Source: Methanococcus voltae (GTDB taxonomy: Archaea > AGJL01 > Methanococci > Methanococcales > Methanococcaceae). From it: DNA of 42,477 nt. The stretch spans positions 1-42,477 of the forward strand of contig NZ_JAGGMO010000004.1 of NCBI RefSeq assembly GCF_017875395.1, given 5' to 3'. Each line of letters starts with the position of its first letter. Within the stretch, counting starts at the first letter, position 1. A program made the translations under genes and the position numbers. This document shows, one piece after another, positions 35,151 through 42,477 of this stretch. Below the pieces are notes generated by a model. It did no database searches. It was not told the origin of the DNA and saw only the letters and a list, made by a program, of their open reading frames with translations.

Positions 35151-35483
35151 TTAATAATCTTCTTTAGGCATTACAATCGGGTAAATTAAATTATAAGTCA
35201 TCATAGCTACGAATATTGTATTAATGGCTGTTAGGGTAATATTAATCGGTGATGCAGTAGCTATATTTAATATGTCTACTCCCAAAGTACCTAAAAGAAC
35301 AAAATAGCCTGATTCAATTATTAAAGGTAATATTTCATTACCGTCAGAATGAACATAAGCAGTAATTCCCAAGCCTAATGGGATAATCAATGCAAGACCT
35401 ATAGTATTCTGAAAAACGTAATTTAAAAGCCCAAATATATCGTGATTATGCAAAAAAGATATGGGAATTTGAATAACTTCCAT
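35151..35483 (-). CDS. Three-helix membrane protein
   Basis: 110 residues from ATG 35483, with a GAGGGA site. Helices IGLALIIPLGLGITAYV, YFVLLGTLGVDILNIA and LTAINTIFVAMMTYNLIY. Sits between two other small membrane proteins in the operon. Probably a minor virion or membrane component; no family recognised. Confidence 0.65.
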   Translation of the reverse strand: MEVIQIPISFLHNHDIFGLLNYVFQNTIGLALIIPLGLGITAYVHSDGNEILPLIIESGYFVLLGTLGVDILNIATASPINITLTAINTIFVAMMTYNLIYPIVMPKEDY

Positions 35484-35541
35484 AATTTCCCTCAATTTAT
35501 CGTATTTTATTATTTTTATCGTTATTTAGTATTTAATTAGT

Positions 35542-35895
35542 TTATTTAAATATCTCAATTAGTGTTATTAAATAAGATAACCAAGTAGCAGAGCTTAATA
35601 ACATTGCATAAGGTACTGGAATACCTAAAGCAAGCCATAACCCATAATTACCCGTTAGTAGATTAAATAAAAAGCCTGCTATTTTAGAAACCCAAATATA
35701 ATTATTAAATATGGCTTCTCCGAGATTTGTCGGCGTGCTTCCGGTTTGTTCACGTACTTCTTTCGTCATATTTCTACCATCAGGTACTTCTGGCGTATCG
35801 ATATAAGGTATATGATACAGACCTGCAATTGAAGATGCCGTTGTTATACAAAGTGAAAAAATAAAAATTACAGAAAAGATTTTTAAACCTTTCAT
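35542..35895 (-). CDS. Secreted or membrane protein with signal peptide
   Basis: 117 residues; AGGAG precedes the ATG. A cleavable signal (KIFSVIFIFSLCITTASS) is followed by an exposed polar stretch with a Pro-rich start (YHIPYIDTPEVPDG), then two membrane helices. It follows the spike gene by 11 bp. Possibly a spike anchor or membrane partner. Confidence 0.65.
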   Translation of the reverse strand: MKGLKIFSVIFIFSLCITTASSIAGLYHIPYIDTPEVPDGRNMTKEVREQTGSTPTNLGEAIFNNYIWVSKIAGFLFNLLTGNYGLWLALGIPVPYAMLLSSATWLSYLITLIEIFK

Positions 35896-35906
35896 TTTAT
35901 CTACTC

Positions 35907-38615
35907 CTATTTACCCATTTTAGATTTTATGAAATAAACGATTGCAAGACCTGTAAAAAAGCCAACCGTTATAATTGATAAACCATTTTCTAAATAAACC
36001 GATAATATTGCAAATACACCGCCTGCCATAAGTAATGACATATGAAAATACGATTTAGGTACAATTAAAAGAGTTATCAAAATTACCAAAGCAATTACTA
36101 AAGAAAATAGTTTTGAATCGTATGTATTTTCAGTTATTTTATTATTTATTAAAATCATAGTTTCTGATTTAATTAATTTATTTGATGAATCATAGATTTT
36201 TAAATCAACTTTAAATTGATTGGGGGTATTATTTATATTATCAATTATTGTAGATTTGTCAATTTGTATAATTGTCATATCACTTGTTATTTTGTAATTA
36301 TTTGTATAATTTCCATAATTTGATTTAAATTCAACCTTTAATGTTTCAGCATCTGAATTTGATTTACCATATATAATTATACATTTTTCATTTTGAGTAA
36401 CCTGTATCTCTACACCATTATTACTATTAGAATAAGGTAAAGAAATATCTTTTGCACTATCCACGGTTAAATCTTTGTAAAAAACGTCATTTATGTATAT
36501 TTTGTAAACTTTTCCAGTAATTAGGTACGTGTTTAATTCTTTTGTATTTTCACAGATTATTTTGTTATCTGTAGATTTTACAGTTATTTTATCATCATAA
36601 TAGGAGGATAATCGCACTTGAGATAAATAAGAAGTCTTTGAAGGCATATAAATATTAATTACACTATTTTTAGAAGTATAAATGCTTCTAACTACGTTAT
36701 TATATGAAACTACGATTAATGAATTTTCAGGTAATGAAACATTTATTGAATCGTTTGTATTTTTATTTAGATTTTCAGTATTTATTACTAAACTATCGTT
36801 AAATTTTGTACTGTTATCTTCATAGTAAAAATTAACTAAATAGTTAGTATACTCTATTTCTTGAACTGTAATATCGTAATTTTTAGTTATTTCGTTGTTA
36901 TACGTTATAGTAATAATATAATTTCCCGTTTTTGTATAACTGTGTGTAATTGTGTTTGAATTCATCGTATTTGACGAACCATCGCCCCAATTTACTATCG
37001 TTGTAGTAGGTAATTCTCCATTAATTGTTAACTCGAAAGATTGCCCTATTTTTACAATGCTTGGATATTCTACTTCGTTTTGATAGCCTGTAGAATAATA
37101 ATCTATGTTTGAATTCGAAGTTATTGAGCCTTCATTTGTCGATAGTGTATATACATTCATATAATTTGGAGAATTTAAATCACTTATATTAATATCAATT
37201 TGATAATTATTTAGTGCATAATTGTTATTATTGATTATTTTATATCCTCCAAGAATTAAAATAACCGAAATATTTTCATCATATTTTTGAACACTAATGC
37301 CTTTCACTTTTAAGCTATTGCCCTGATATTGTCCAATTACTAATGACTTTTCAAGGTCTCCATATGTCATATTAGTGCATACATATTGATTTGAATTAGA
37401 AATCAATTTTAATTCATTTTCTGTTAAAATATATTGTGCGTAATGTTCTGTATTTAATGTAAGCGTATCTACCGACATTATATCAGATTCTTTACCTGAA
37501 TTCCAAGTTCGCCAATATCCTGTGGATGTTGAACGATATGGAGATACTGCATAGCCTTGTATGTCTAATATACCCCATGATGTAATCATGCTTGGATTAT
37601 TTACTTTTGCAAATCCAAAAGTTTGAAAATTACCTGATTGATACGTTGTCGCTTTGATTTTTACATTTTTTGTCCACGTTTGTGTAGTCCAAATATATGC
37701 GTTCGCACCATTAGGTGTTATTACAATCCATCCATCCTGTGTATTAACTGTAGCTGTTCCTTCAGTGTATGTTTCCAAACCATTGAGCGATGAACCGTCA
37801 TTATAATAGTCATAAACCTCATTTGGATTACTTACAATTACGGGGTTAGATGTTTCTTCAATGTACACATTAGTCGTACTACTTGCCGGAATATCTATAA
37901 TCTTGCCAGTTAAAACATCGTTATCGATAAAATAATTACAATAATTTTTTTGAACAGTTATCGTTTCAGTACTTGGTGGATTATCATTTCCAAATTTTAC
38001 AGCTAACGTTCCAGTTTCTGTAATTTTTACATATAATTTACTTAAAATAATTGGTTTTTTATTGATTATTCCTTGAATATTTGTATTTGTTTGAGGAATT
38101 TCAATATTAATTTCTGAATTATCTTTAATATTTTCAGTACTCATTTCATAATAATAGTTAGTATTTTCAACGTTTACGGTTTCAGAAATCATATGTGAAG
38201 TACTGTTTAAATCGATATATTGAATATTAAGCGTTATTGTTGGTTCATTTGTAGTTCCTTTGATTATTATTTTATTTTCGGATAATTGATTAATTTTAAA
38301 ACTATCTAATTTTTGAGGAACGATATTTCCATTCATATAAGCTACTATGTCTGAACCATCTTCTTTTACACAATCGTAGTTTATTAAAGCATATTGGTGC
38401 TGTTTGAAATACAATTTATCTTCGTTATCTATAAAACCATTGTTGTTAAAATCAGGAACTCTATCAACTAAATAAATTGGAAAAGTCGCAGAAGTTCCTT
38501 CAAAATCTGTAACTTCAATATTTGTATAATAATTAAAATCTGCAGAAACGGAATTTATCGATAAAAAAGCTAATAAAATCAAAAAAAGAAAAACGTATTT
38601 CTTCATATTTTTCAT
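35907..38615 (-). CDS. Spike-like surface protein with PKD domain
   Basis: 902 residues from ATG 38615, preceded by GGGTGAT; the ATG four codons earlier covers that site. A signal peptide (YVFLFLILLAFLSINSVSA) starts the protein. A calcium-binding-like loop (DFNNNGFIDNED) lies near residue 52. A DUF2341- or lectin-like domain lies at about 290-430 (WIVITPNGANAYIWTTQTW). A PKD domain lies at about 525-585 (VNWGDGSSNT, HSYTKTGNYIITITY). Three C-terminal membrane helices end the protein. It is the largest surface-exposed product in the operon and the best candidate for host attachment. Confidence 0.75.
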   Translation of the reverse strand: MKNMKKYVFLFLILLAFLSINSVSADFNYYTNIEVTDFEGTSATFPIYLVDRVPDFNNNGFIDNEDKLYFKQHQYALINYDCVKEDGSDIVAYMNGNIVPQKLDSFKINQLSENKIIIKGTTNEPTITLNIQYIDLNSTSHMISETVNVENTNYYYEMSTENIKDNSEINIEIPQTNTNIQGIINKKPIILSKLYVKITETGTLAVKFGNDNPPSTETITVQKNYCNYFIDNDVLTGKIIDIPASSTTNVYIEETSNPVIVSNPNEVYDYYNDGSSLNGLETYTEGTATVNTQDGWIVITPNGANAYIWTTQTWTKNVKIKATTYQSGNFQTFGFAKVNNPSMITSWGILDIQGYAVSPYRSTSTGYWRTWNSGKESDIMSVDTLTLNTEHYAQYILTENELKLISNSNQYVCTNMTYGDLEKSLVIGQYQGNSLKVKGISVQKYDENISVILILGGYKIINNNNYALNNYQIDINISDLNSPNYMNVYTLSTNEGSITSNSNIDYYSTGYQNEVEYPSIVKIGQSFELTINGELPTTTIVNWGDGSSNTMNSNTITHSYTKTGNYIITITYNNEITKNYDITVQEIEYTNYLVNFYYEDNSTKFNDSLVINTENLNKNTNDSINVSLPENSLIVVSYNNVVRSIYTSKNSVINIYMPSKTSYLSQVRLSSYYDDKITVKSTDNKIICENTKELNTYLITGKVYKIYINDVFYKDLTVDSAKDISLPYSNSNNGVEIQVTQNEKCIIIYGKSNSDAETLKVEFKSNYGNYTNNYKITSDMTIIQIDKSTIIDNINNTPNQFKVDLKIYDSSNKLIKSETMILINNKITENTYDSKLFSLVIALVILITLLIVPKSYFHMSLLMAGGVFAILSVYLENGLSIITVGFFTGLAIVYFIKSKMGK

Positions 38616-38627
38616 AATATCACCCAA

Positions 38628-38900
38628 TTATCTATAATATCCGTCTTCTGACTCGTATCCGTTTCTACTTGCATAAGCACTAACTAATATAGCGACTATT
38701 ATCAATGTCACAGATAAATTTAAAACTAAAACGATTTGGTCGTGCCAACCCATCATATCGGGAGCCATTTCCATTGCAATGGGATATAAAGCCTGGTCTA
38801 TTGAAGAAACCGCAATAGTTACAACATACCATACAAATATGGTCATTCCGATTCCTACAATGGATAATATTAGTGTTCTTATTTTTTGAGATGTTAGCAT
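38628..38900 (-). CDS. Two-helix coat-like membrane protein
   Basis: 90 residues; GGTGG precedes the ATG. Helix 1 (LILSIVGIGMTIFVWYVVTI), loop QALYPIAMEMAPDMMGWHDQ, helix 2 (IVLVLNLSVTLIIVAILVSA), then a short acidic tail. The loop is related to that of the 87-residue protein at 34878-35141. Candidate structural protein. Confidence 0.65.
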   Translation of the reverse strand: MLTSQKIRTLILSIVGIGMTIFVWYVVTIAVSSIDQALYPIAMEMAPDMMGWHDQIVLVLNLSVTLIIVAILVSAYASRNGYESEDGYYR

Positions 38901-38921
38901 AATTCCACCATTTACCCCATA

Positions 38922-39977
38922 TTAACTTATAGGAATCGTTGTAGCGTTTGAGGCTACTGTTCTTGCTGTTTCATTTACTGCTTGCACAACTACATGGACG
39001 TCTTGCTGTCCAAATAACATACTTAACCCGTAACCACCTAATAAAAGGAATACTCCACCTGCAATTAAAGCTATTATATAAAATTGAGTTTTGTTAAAGT
39101 CTTTCAAGTGTTTTAAAATATGGTTTGCAGTTCTTTCCTCAATGAAACCTTGAACTCTCATAGGGTCTCCATCAAGTATGTAGTCATCAAAATCAGCTAA
39201 ATTTACAAATTCAATAAATTTAGTATTATGAATTTTATTACCTGTTTTTTTATGTTTTTTAAGGATAAATAGCGATTCTCCTAAATTTTTATCTTTATAT
39301 TTATCCACCATACAAGTAATAAATTCTAAATATTTCCTTTTTAGATTTGAATAATTTTCAGAATCATTATGTTTTTCATATTCTTTTAAATCATTTTCAA
39401 TATCTTCATAAATTTCTAAATCTCTTTCATCAAAATAGCTAACTCCTGAGCCTGCAACTACTGCAAATTTATCCCTCATTTCAGATAATCTATCTTCAAG
39501 TTTTGTAATTTGTTTTTCAACCTTTGGGTCTTCCGAATAATCTTCGATAAGTGATTGATATTCTAAATAAGTATTAAAGTATTCACCTATTGCATGAGCT
39601 CCATACGTTTGTGTTATTTTCTTTAATATTACGGGTGCATCCCCCCTGATTGGTATACCCATACCTTGCCTAAACTCTCCAAATGGTATGTCCCATAATT
39701 TATCTTTTAACCTAATTCTTGGCTGTTCTACAACTCTTTTACCTATTTTTATCTTGGAAATATTACCGTCATGTTCCCCTACGTGTATTTTACCCGTATT
39801 GACATCTCTTGCTAAAAAAGTATACTTTTTATTTAGCACATTGTACTTGAAATTAGCCCAAACAATAGATTTTGCATCCTTCGGTATTGCCATTAATGTA
39901 AAGAAAAAACCAAAACCACATATACAAGCGATAAATAGTGCAATGACTAATAAAATCATTAATATTATTTCAATCAT
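38922..39977 (-). CDS. Membrane-bound protein with cytoplasmic coiled-coil region
   Basis: 351 residues; GAGGAGGGG precedes the ATG. Membrane helices lie at both ends (ILLVIALFIACICGFGFFF; FYIIALIAGGVFLLLGGYG). The middle is soluble: a basic beta-rich part (YTFLARDVNTGKIHVGEHDG) and a charged coiled coil (YSEDPKVEKQITKLEDRLSE). The next gene upstream encodes an acidic soluble protein 2 bp away. Possibly a scaffold or a membrane-fission factor; family unknown. Confidence 0.65.
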   Translation of the reverse strand: MIEIILMILLVIALFIACICGFGFFFTLMAIPKDAKSIVWANFKYNVLNKKYTFLARDVNTGKIHVGEHDGNISKIKIGKRVVEQPRIRLKDKLWDIPFGEFRQGMGIPIRGDAPVILKKITQTYGAHAIGEYFNTYLEYQSLIEDYSEDPKVEKQITKLEDRLSEMRDKFAVVAGSGVSYFDERDLEIYEDIENDLKEYEKHNDSENYSNLKRKYLEFITCMVDKYKDKNLGESLFILKKHKKTGNKIHNTKFIEFVNLADFDDYILDGDPMRVQGFIEERTANHILKHLKDFNKTQFYIIALIAGGVFLLLGGYGLSMLFGQQDVHVVVQAVNETARTVASNATTIPIS

Positions 39978-39978
39978 A

Positions 39979-40488
39979 TTAACCCCTCCTCATTAACCCA
40001 CTAAAAAATCCTCTTGGTTTTGGAACTTGATTGACGTTGTTGTGGTGCATCGTTTGAACAATATGTGTTAAGTCTGCAAATCTACCCTTATCGGATTTTG
40101 TAAGGTTTAAATTAGTAACTGCCATTAAATGTTCTCTTTTATATGAATTCTTACGGGATTTTAAAATATTTGGTTTTCCCCAGTGTTTATTGGAAAATTC
40201 ATTTATCTTTAAATCCATCATCATTTCTTTTCTACTAAATTCATCAGTCATAGATAAAGCAGTCGATGCACCCAATAAATACACATCAGGGTTATTTTCA
40301 TAATTATTACCCTCGTGCATTATTATTTTTAAGCTGTCTCTATTACTTATTTCTTGTAAATCAATTGCTTCGGTTACCTTTGAACTTGAAGCATATTGAG
40401 AACCGTAATCTTCTGGTTCATTCCCATATTCTTCTTCATCTTCGATATATTCTTCTTCATCGTCATATCTTTCGTACTCTTCATTCAT
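39979..40488 (-). CDS. Acidic soluble protein
   Basis: 169 residues; AGGTGG precedes the ATG, which overlaps the stop of the upstream gene (TAATG). The N-terminus is strongly acidic (YDDEEEYIEDEEEYGNEPED) and the C-terminus basic (NQVPKPRGFFSGLMRRG). No membrane helix. It may be a matrix or scaffold protein; family unknown. Confidence 0.65.
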   Translation of the reverse strand: MNEEYERYDDEEEYIEDEEEYGNEPEDYGSQYASSSKVTEAIDLQEISNRDSLKIIMHEGNNYENNPDVYLLGASTALSMTDEFSRKEMMMDLKINEFSNKHWGKPNILKSRKNSYKREHLMAVTNLNLTKSDKGRFADLTHIVQTMHHNNVNQVPKPRGFFSGLMRRG

Positions 40489-40751
40489 TATTCCACCTGT
40501 CGCCCGTTAATTATTGTATACGTGGTAATTATCAAATTCCATAATGAAATAATCATAAAAGTAATCGTTAAATAAGTTAAATCTAATTTAATATCGTTAA
40601 AAATAGTATTTGCCGTTGCTATGGTGGTATTGATTGAGAAAATGAAAGTAATAATTCCGAAAAAAAATCTTCGGAATTTAGGGAGTTGTAACATTGCAGT
40701 TAAAATAGTAGTTAATATTATCAATGTTACAGTTATTAGCTCCGTGTACAT
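40488..40751 (-). CDS. Three-helix membrane protein
   Basis: 87 residues. Hydrophobic segments ITVTLIILTTILTAML, FFFGIITFIFSINTTIATA and LTYLTITFMIISLWNLIITT. Its stop overlaps the next start, and it follows the 104-residue coat candidate by 2 bp, so all are co-translated. Family unknown. Confidence 0.65.
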   Translation of the reverse strand: MYTELITVTLIILTTILTAMLQLPKFRRFFFGIITFIFSINTTIATANTIFNDIKLDLTYLTITFMIISLWNLIITTYTIINGRQVE

Positions 40752-40753
40752 AT

Positions 40754-41068
40754 TTAGAAGTACGCTCTCATCTGGTTAATTAAGAGTAATAAAGGCATAA
40801 GTACCAATAAACCAAATACAATACCAATCATAACAATTACTTTATCGGCGTGTGGAGCTAATGCAGTTCCATTAAGTGCATCCATTAGTGGGTTAAGTAA
40901 ATAACCTAATACGATTAAAGTCATTATAATGGAGATGAACACACCCCCTATAATACTTGCTAAACTACTTATGGCCAATTCACCTTTTGAAACGCCTGTT
41001 ATTACGTTTGCAAACATTTTTAAGTTTGCTTTAACGTTTTTCATATTTGTTAATAAGATTTGTTGCAT
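40754..41068 (-). CDS. Coat-protein candidate with class III signal-like processing site
   Basis: 104 residues; AAAGGTG precedes the ATG. After a basic amphipathic N-terminus comes V-S-K28-G29 / E30-L-A-I-S, which fits the archaeal prepilin consensus (K/R)(G/A)(+1)(small or hydrophobic) and is followed at once by a long hydrophobic helix (IIGGVFISIIMTLIVLGYLL). Cleavage after Gly29 would leave about 75 residues with two helices separated by ALNGTALAPHAD. Such a product looks like the major coat proteins of spindle-shaped viruses. It lies just after the ATPase in the operon. Processing by the element's own A24 peptidase is inference. Confidence 0.65.
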   Translation of the reverse strand: MQQILLTNMKNVKANLKMFANVITGVSKGELAISSLASIIGGVFISIIMTLIVLGYLLNPLMDALNGTALAPHADKVIVMIGIVFGLLVLMPLLLLINQMRAYF

Positions 41069-41150
41069 ATACTACACCTTTTTAATTTTTTTAAAATAAT
41101 AAATTAATAATTAAATAACTAACTGAAAATAGCCTAATTTCTATTAATTT

Positions 41151-41168
41151 TTACATAATATCACCTCC
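41151..41168 (-). promoter_or_regulatory. Strong ribosome binding site followed by ATG-TAA
   Basis: On the minus strand GGAGGTGA (41168-41161) is followed 4 bases later by ATG and at once TAA. It is the most complete Shine-Dalgarno in the operon, yet it opens a one-codon frame. It may be a start-stop translational element in the leader of the coat gene, or the scar of a lost gene. Confidence 0.6.
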
Positions 41169-41191
41169 AAAATGGAAAATAATAAAAAAAC

Positions 41192-42244
41192 TTATAATAA
41201 TTTGTTAATATCTCCAATACGTACGTATTGTTTAAGTCCTATTTTTACCGTTGATATTTTGTTTTGCTTTCTTAATCGAGCTACTTTTTGACTTAATGCC
41301 TTATAATCAATACCTGTTAGTTCTACGATTACATTGTAAGACATATAATCATTTTCAAAAAGTACGGGCGGTTTTTCATCGTATGTAGTTTTATAACCGC
41401 CAGGATTAATTTCTAAACCGTAATAATCATTTGATATTTGTGTTAAATTGTGTTTGTTTGATAATTCAGCAATTGCATCGTCTAAAAAGTTTGAATAACC
41501 TGCATTTTTTAGAGGACGATACAAATTATAAAGTTTAGGTTCTTGACTCCATTTAAAAGTAAAAGTAGCGTTGCTATTACATTGTTTCATGAGTTCTTCG
41601 GGGTCGTTTGAAATATACTGACCTGTTGAACGTAATGATTTAAGCTTAGTTGCGAGATTAAATTTATCTTCGCCTAAAAAAATATATCCAGTACCTAAAT
41701 TTTTATTAACATCTAATTTGCCCAACAGGATTATAACATCAGAACGTTGAATAATCAAAGGTTGTATTTCAGTCATATTTGGAGTACAATGTAAACCGAT
41801 AGCTCCCGAGATTCTTGCATTACGATAATATTGTTTTAATCTAATTGATTCTTTTGTTGAAGCATCTTGAGAGTGCATCCATGTGTGAGCTTCGTCAATT
41901 AAATAAACTATTTTTTTGTTACCGAGCTTATTCTGAGTTTGAATATATTCAAAAAAGCGTATAACCTCAGAACCGCCCGAAAGGTAGAATTTAGATTTAA
42001 GATTATCTAAAAAATGTTCATCTATGGTAGCACCTAATATCATAGATAATCCGGATTTACCAGAACCTTCCTTACCCATAATTAACACCTGTAAATCAGA
42101 CTCGGATGCAATTCTTGAATAAGATAATAGTTGAAAAAAAAGACAAATCGGTATATTACTATTATTTTGAGGAATGTAGTTTTTTAACATGTTTTTAAAA
42201 ATATAGTTTTGATTCGTTTTCCGTGTTTTCCGTGTTTTCAGCAT
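41192..42244 (-). CDS. P-loop ATPase with C-terminal winged helix
   Basis: 350 residues from ATG 42244, preceded by GAGGGGGTG; an ATG 16 codons earlier covers that site. Walker A is G57-K-E-G-S-G-K63-S64 and Walker B is VYLID117E118AH. The next block (QYYRNARISGAIGLHCTPNM, then SDVIILLG) resembles HerA/FtsK- or Zot-like viral ATPases. The last 60 residues form a winged helix (YNVIVELTGIDYKALSQKVA, then RKQNKISTVKIGLKQYVRIG). Roles in genome packaging or DNA handling during assembly are likely; the sequence does not separate them. Confidence 0.75.
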   Translation of the reverse strand: MLKTRKTRKTNQNYIFKNMLKNYIPQNNSNIPICLFFQLLSYSRIASESDLQVLIMGKEGSGKSGLSMILGATIDEHFLDNLKSKFYLSGGSEVIRFFEYIQTQNKLGNKKIVYLIDEAHTWMHSQDASTKESIRLKQYYRNARISGAIGLHCTPNMTEIQPLIIQRSDVIILLGKLDVNKNLGTGYIFLGEDKFNLATKLKSLRSTGQYISNDPEELMKQCNSNATFTFKWSQEPKLYNLYRPLKNAGYSNFLDDAIAELSNKHNLTQISNDYYGLEINPGGYKTTYDEKPPVLFENDYMSYNVIVELTGIDYKALSQKVARLRKQNKISTVKIGLKQYVRIGDINKLL

Positions 42245-42301
42245 ATTCACACCCCCCTCTATATATATTATATAATAATATAAGTCGAGCAAAAAAAACG
42301 G

Positions 42302-42477
42302 TTAAAATTTTTTATTTTCTTTATTTTTCGATTTTAAAACTTCCATATTATTTTCCAAAGTTTCAAACGCTTCGTCAAAAGCTTTAGGATATGAAGAAGT
42401 GAAACAATCTTCTAAAAAATCTATAACGGTTTTCGATTTTTTATTATACAAGTTATTGACTTTTATAAAACCAACTT
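42302..42477 (-). CDS. Unknown protein, C-terminal part only
   Basis: An open minus-strand frame enters from the right edge and stops at TAA 42304-42302. The visible 57 residues are charged and helical (KTVIDFLEDCFTSSYPKAFD, EAFETLENNMEVLKSKNKEN). It is probably the first visible gene of the same operon, 57 bp before the ATPase start. Family unknown. Confidence 0.55.
   Translation of the reverse strand, partial: VGFIKVNNLYNKKSKTVIDFLEDCFTSSYPKAFDEAFETLENNMEVLKSKNKENKKF

Larger units (their letters stand above)
17513..42477. mobile_element. Integrated provirus-like element (right end outside the window)
   Basis: The left boundary is the tRNA-Ser 3' half. Inside are a restriction-modification cassette, a serine recombinase with a hix-like site, toxin-antitoxin candidates and a compact minus-strand run of small membrane proteins, spike, ATPase, prepilin peptidase and protease genes. 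Small two-helix coat-like proteins plus a P-loop ATPase fit spindle-shaped archaeal viruses; M. voltae is known to carry such an element (A3-VLP). No tyrosine integrase is visible; one may lie beyond 42477 near the intact tRNA. Whether the cargo and the virion module form one element or two nested ones cannot be settled here. Confidence 0.65.

Noticed and set aside
42285-42325. Second hix-like site (AAAACGGTT near 42297)
   Set aside because: Only the left half resembles the site; the right half does not pair.

Overview
The window looks like chromosomal DNA of a mesophilic Methanococcus-type archaeon, most like Methanococcus voltae. It is very AT-rich, ribosome binding sites are of the GGTGA(T) type, TTG and GTG starts are frequent, and a surface protein carries the methanogen S-layer C-terminal domain. 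The species is an inference; no rRNA or other marker gene is present.

Left part (1-17 kb, host and accessory DNA). It opens with the C-terminal repeat of a membrane-anchored TPR protein. A divergent 1466-residue surface protein follows (beta-helix, propeller-like repeats, two copies of an Ig-like domain, S-layer C-terminus). Next come a KAP-family P-loop NTPase, a cluster of small regulators with a clear operator-like inverted repeat, a frameshifted proline-rich gene, and an AlgI/DltB-type MBOAT acyltransferase paired with an SGNH-like partner (glycan O-acylation). Then follow a class 3 lipase that has lost the front of an N-terminal propeller, and a toxin-like cluster of small genes with a possible ADP-ribosyltransferase-fold protein.

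Junction (16.9-17.9 kb). This is a kilobase of structured non-coding DNA. It holds the 3' half of a tRNA-Ser(GCU) on the minus strand without its 5' half. That is what the distal attachment site of an element integrated into a tRNA gene looks like. The orientation predicts that the element runs from about 17.57 kb rightwards and past the end of the window, where the intact tRNA should lie.

Element cargo (17.9-28.3 kb). A 5-methylcytosine/N6-adenine methyltransferase fusion overlaps an HNH restriction endonuclease gene. A relic of another restriction-modification protein follows in frame. Then come a membrane protein, an unknown gene, a Hin/Gin-type serine recombinase with a hix-like crossover site just upstream, a Panacea-type toxin-antitoxin candidate, an unrecognised 366-residue protein and a second Panacea-like regulator.

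Virion-like module (28.4-42.5 kb, all minus strand, tightly packed). In transcription order it encodes a P-loop ATPase with a winged helix, many small two- or three-helix membrane proteins, a 902-residue PKD-containing spike candidate, a minimal prepilin peptidase, a 1145-residue low-complexity protein and an HELGH zinc protease. This layout fits a spindle-shaped-virus-like provirus, similar in kind to the A3-VLP element known from M. voltae. The most interesting feature is the element-encoded prepilin peptidase together with a two-helix coat-like protein that carries a class III (prepilin-type) cleavage motif.
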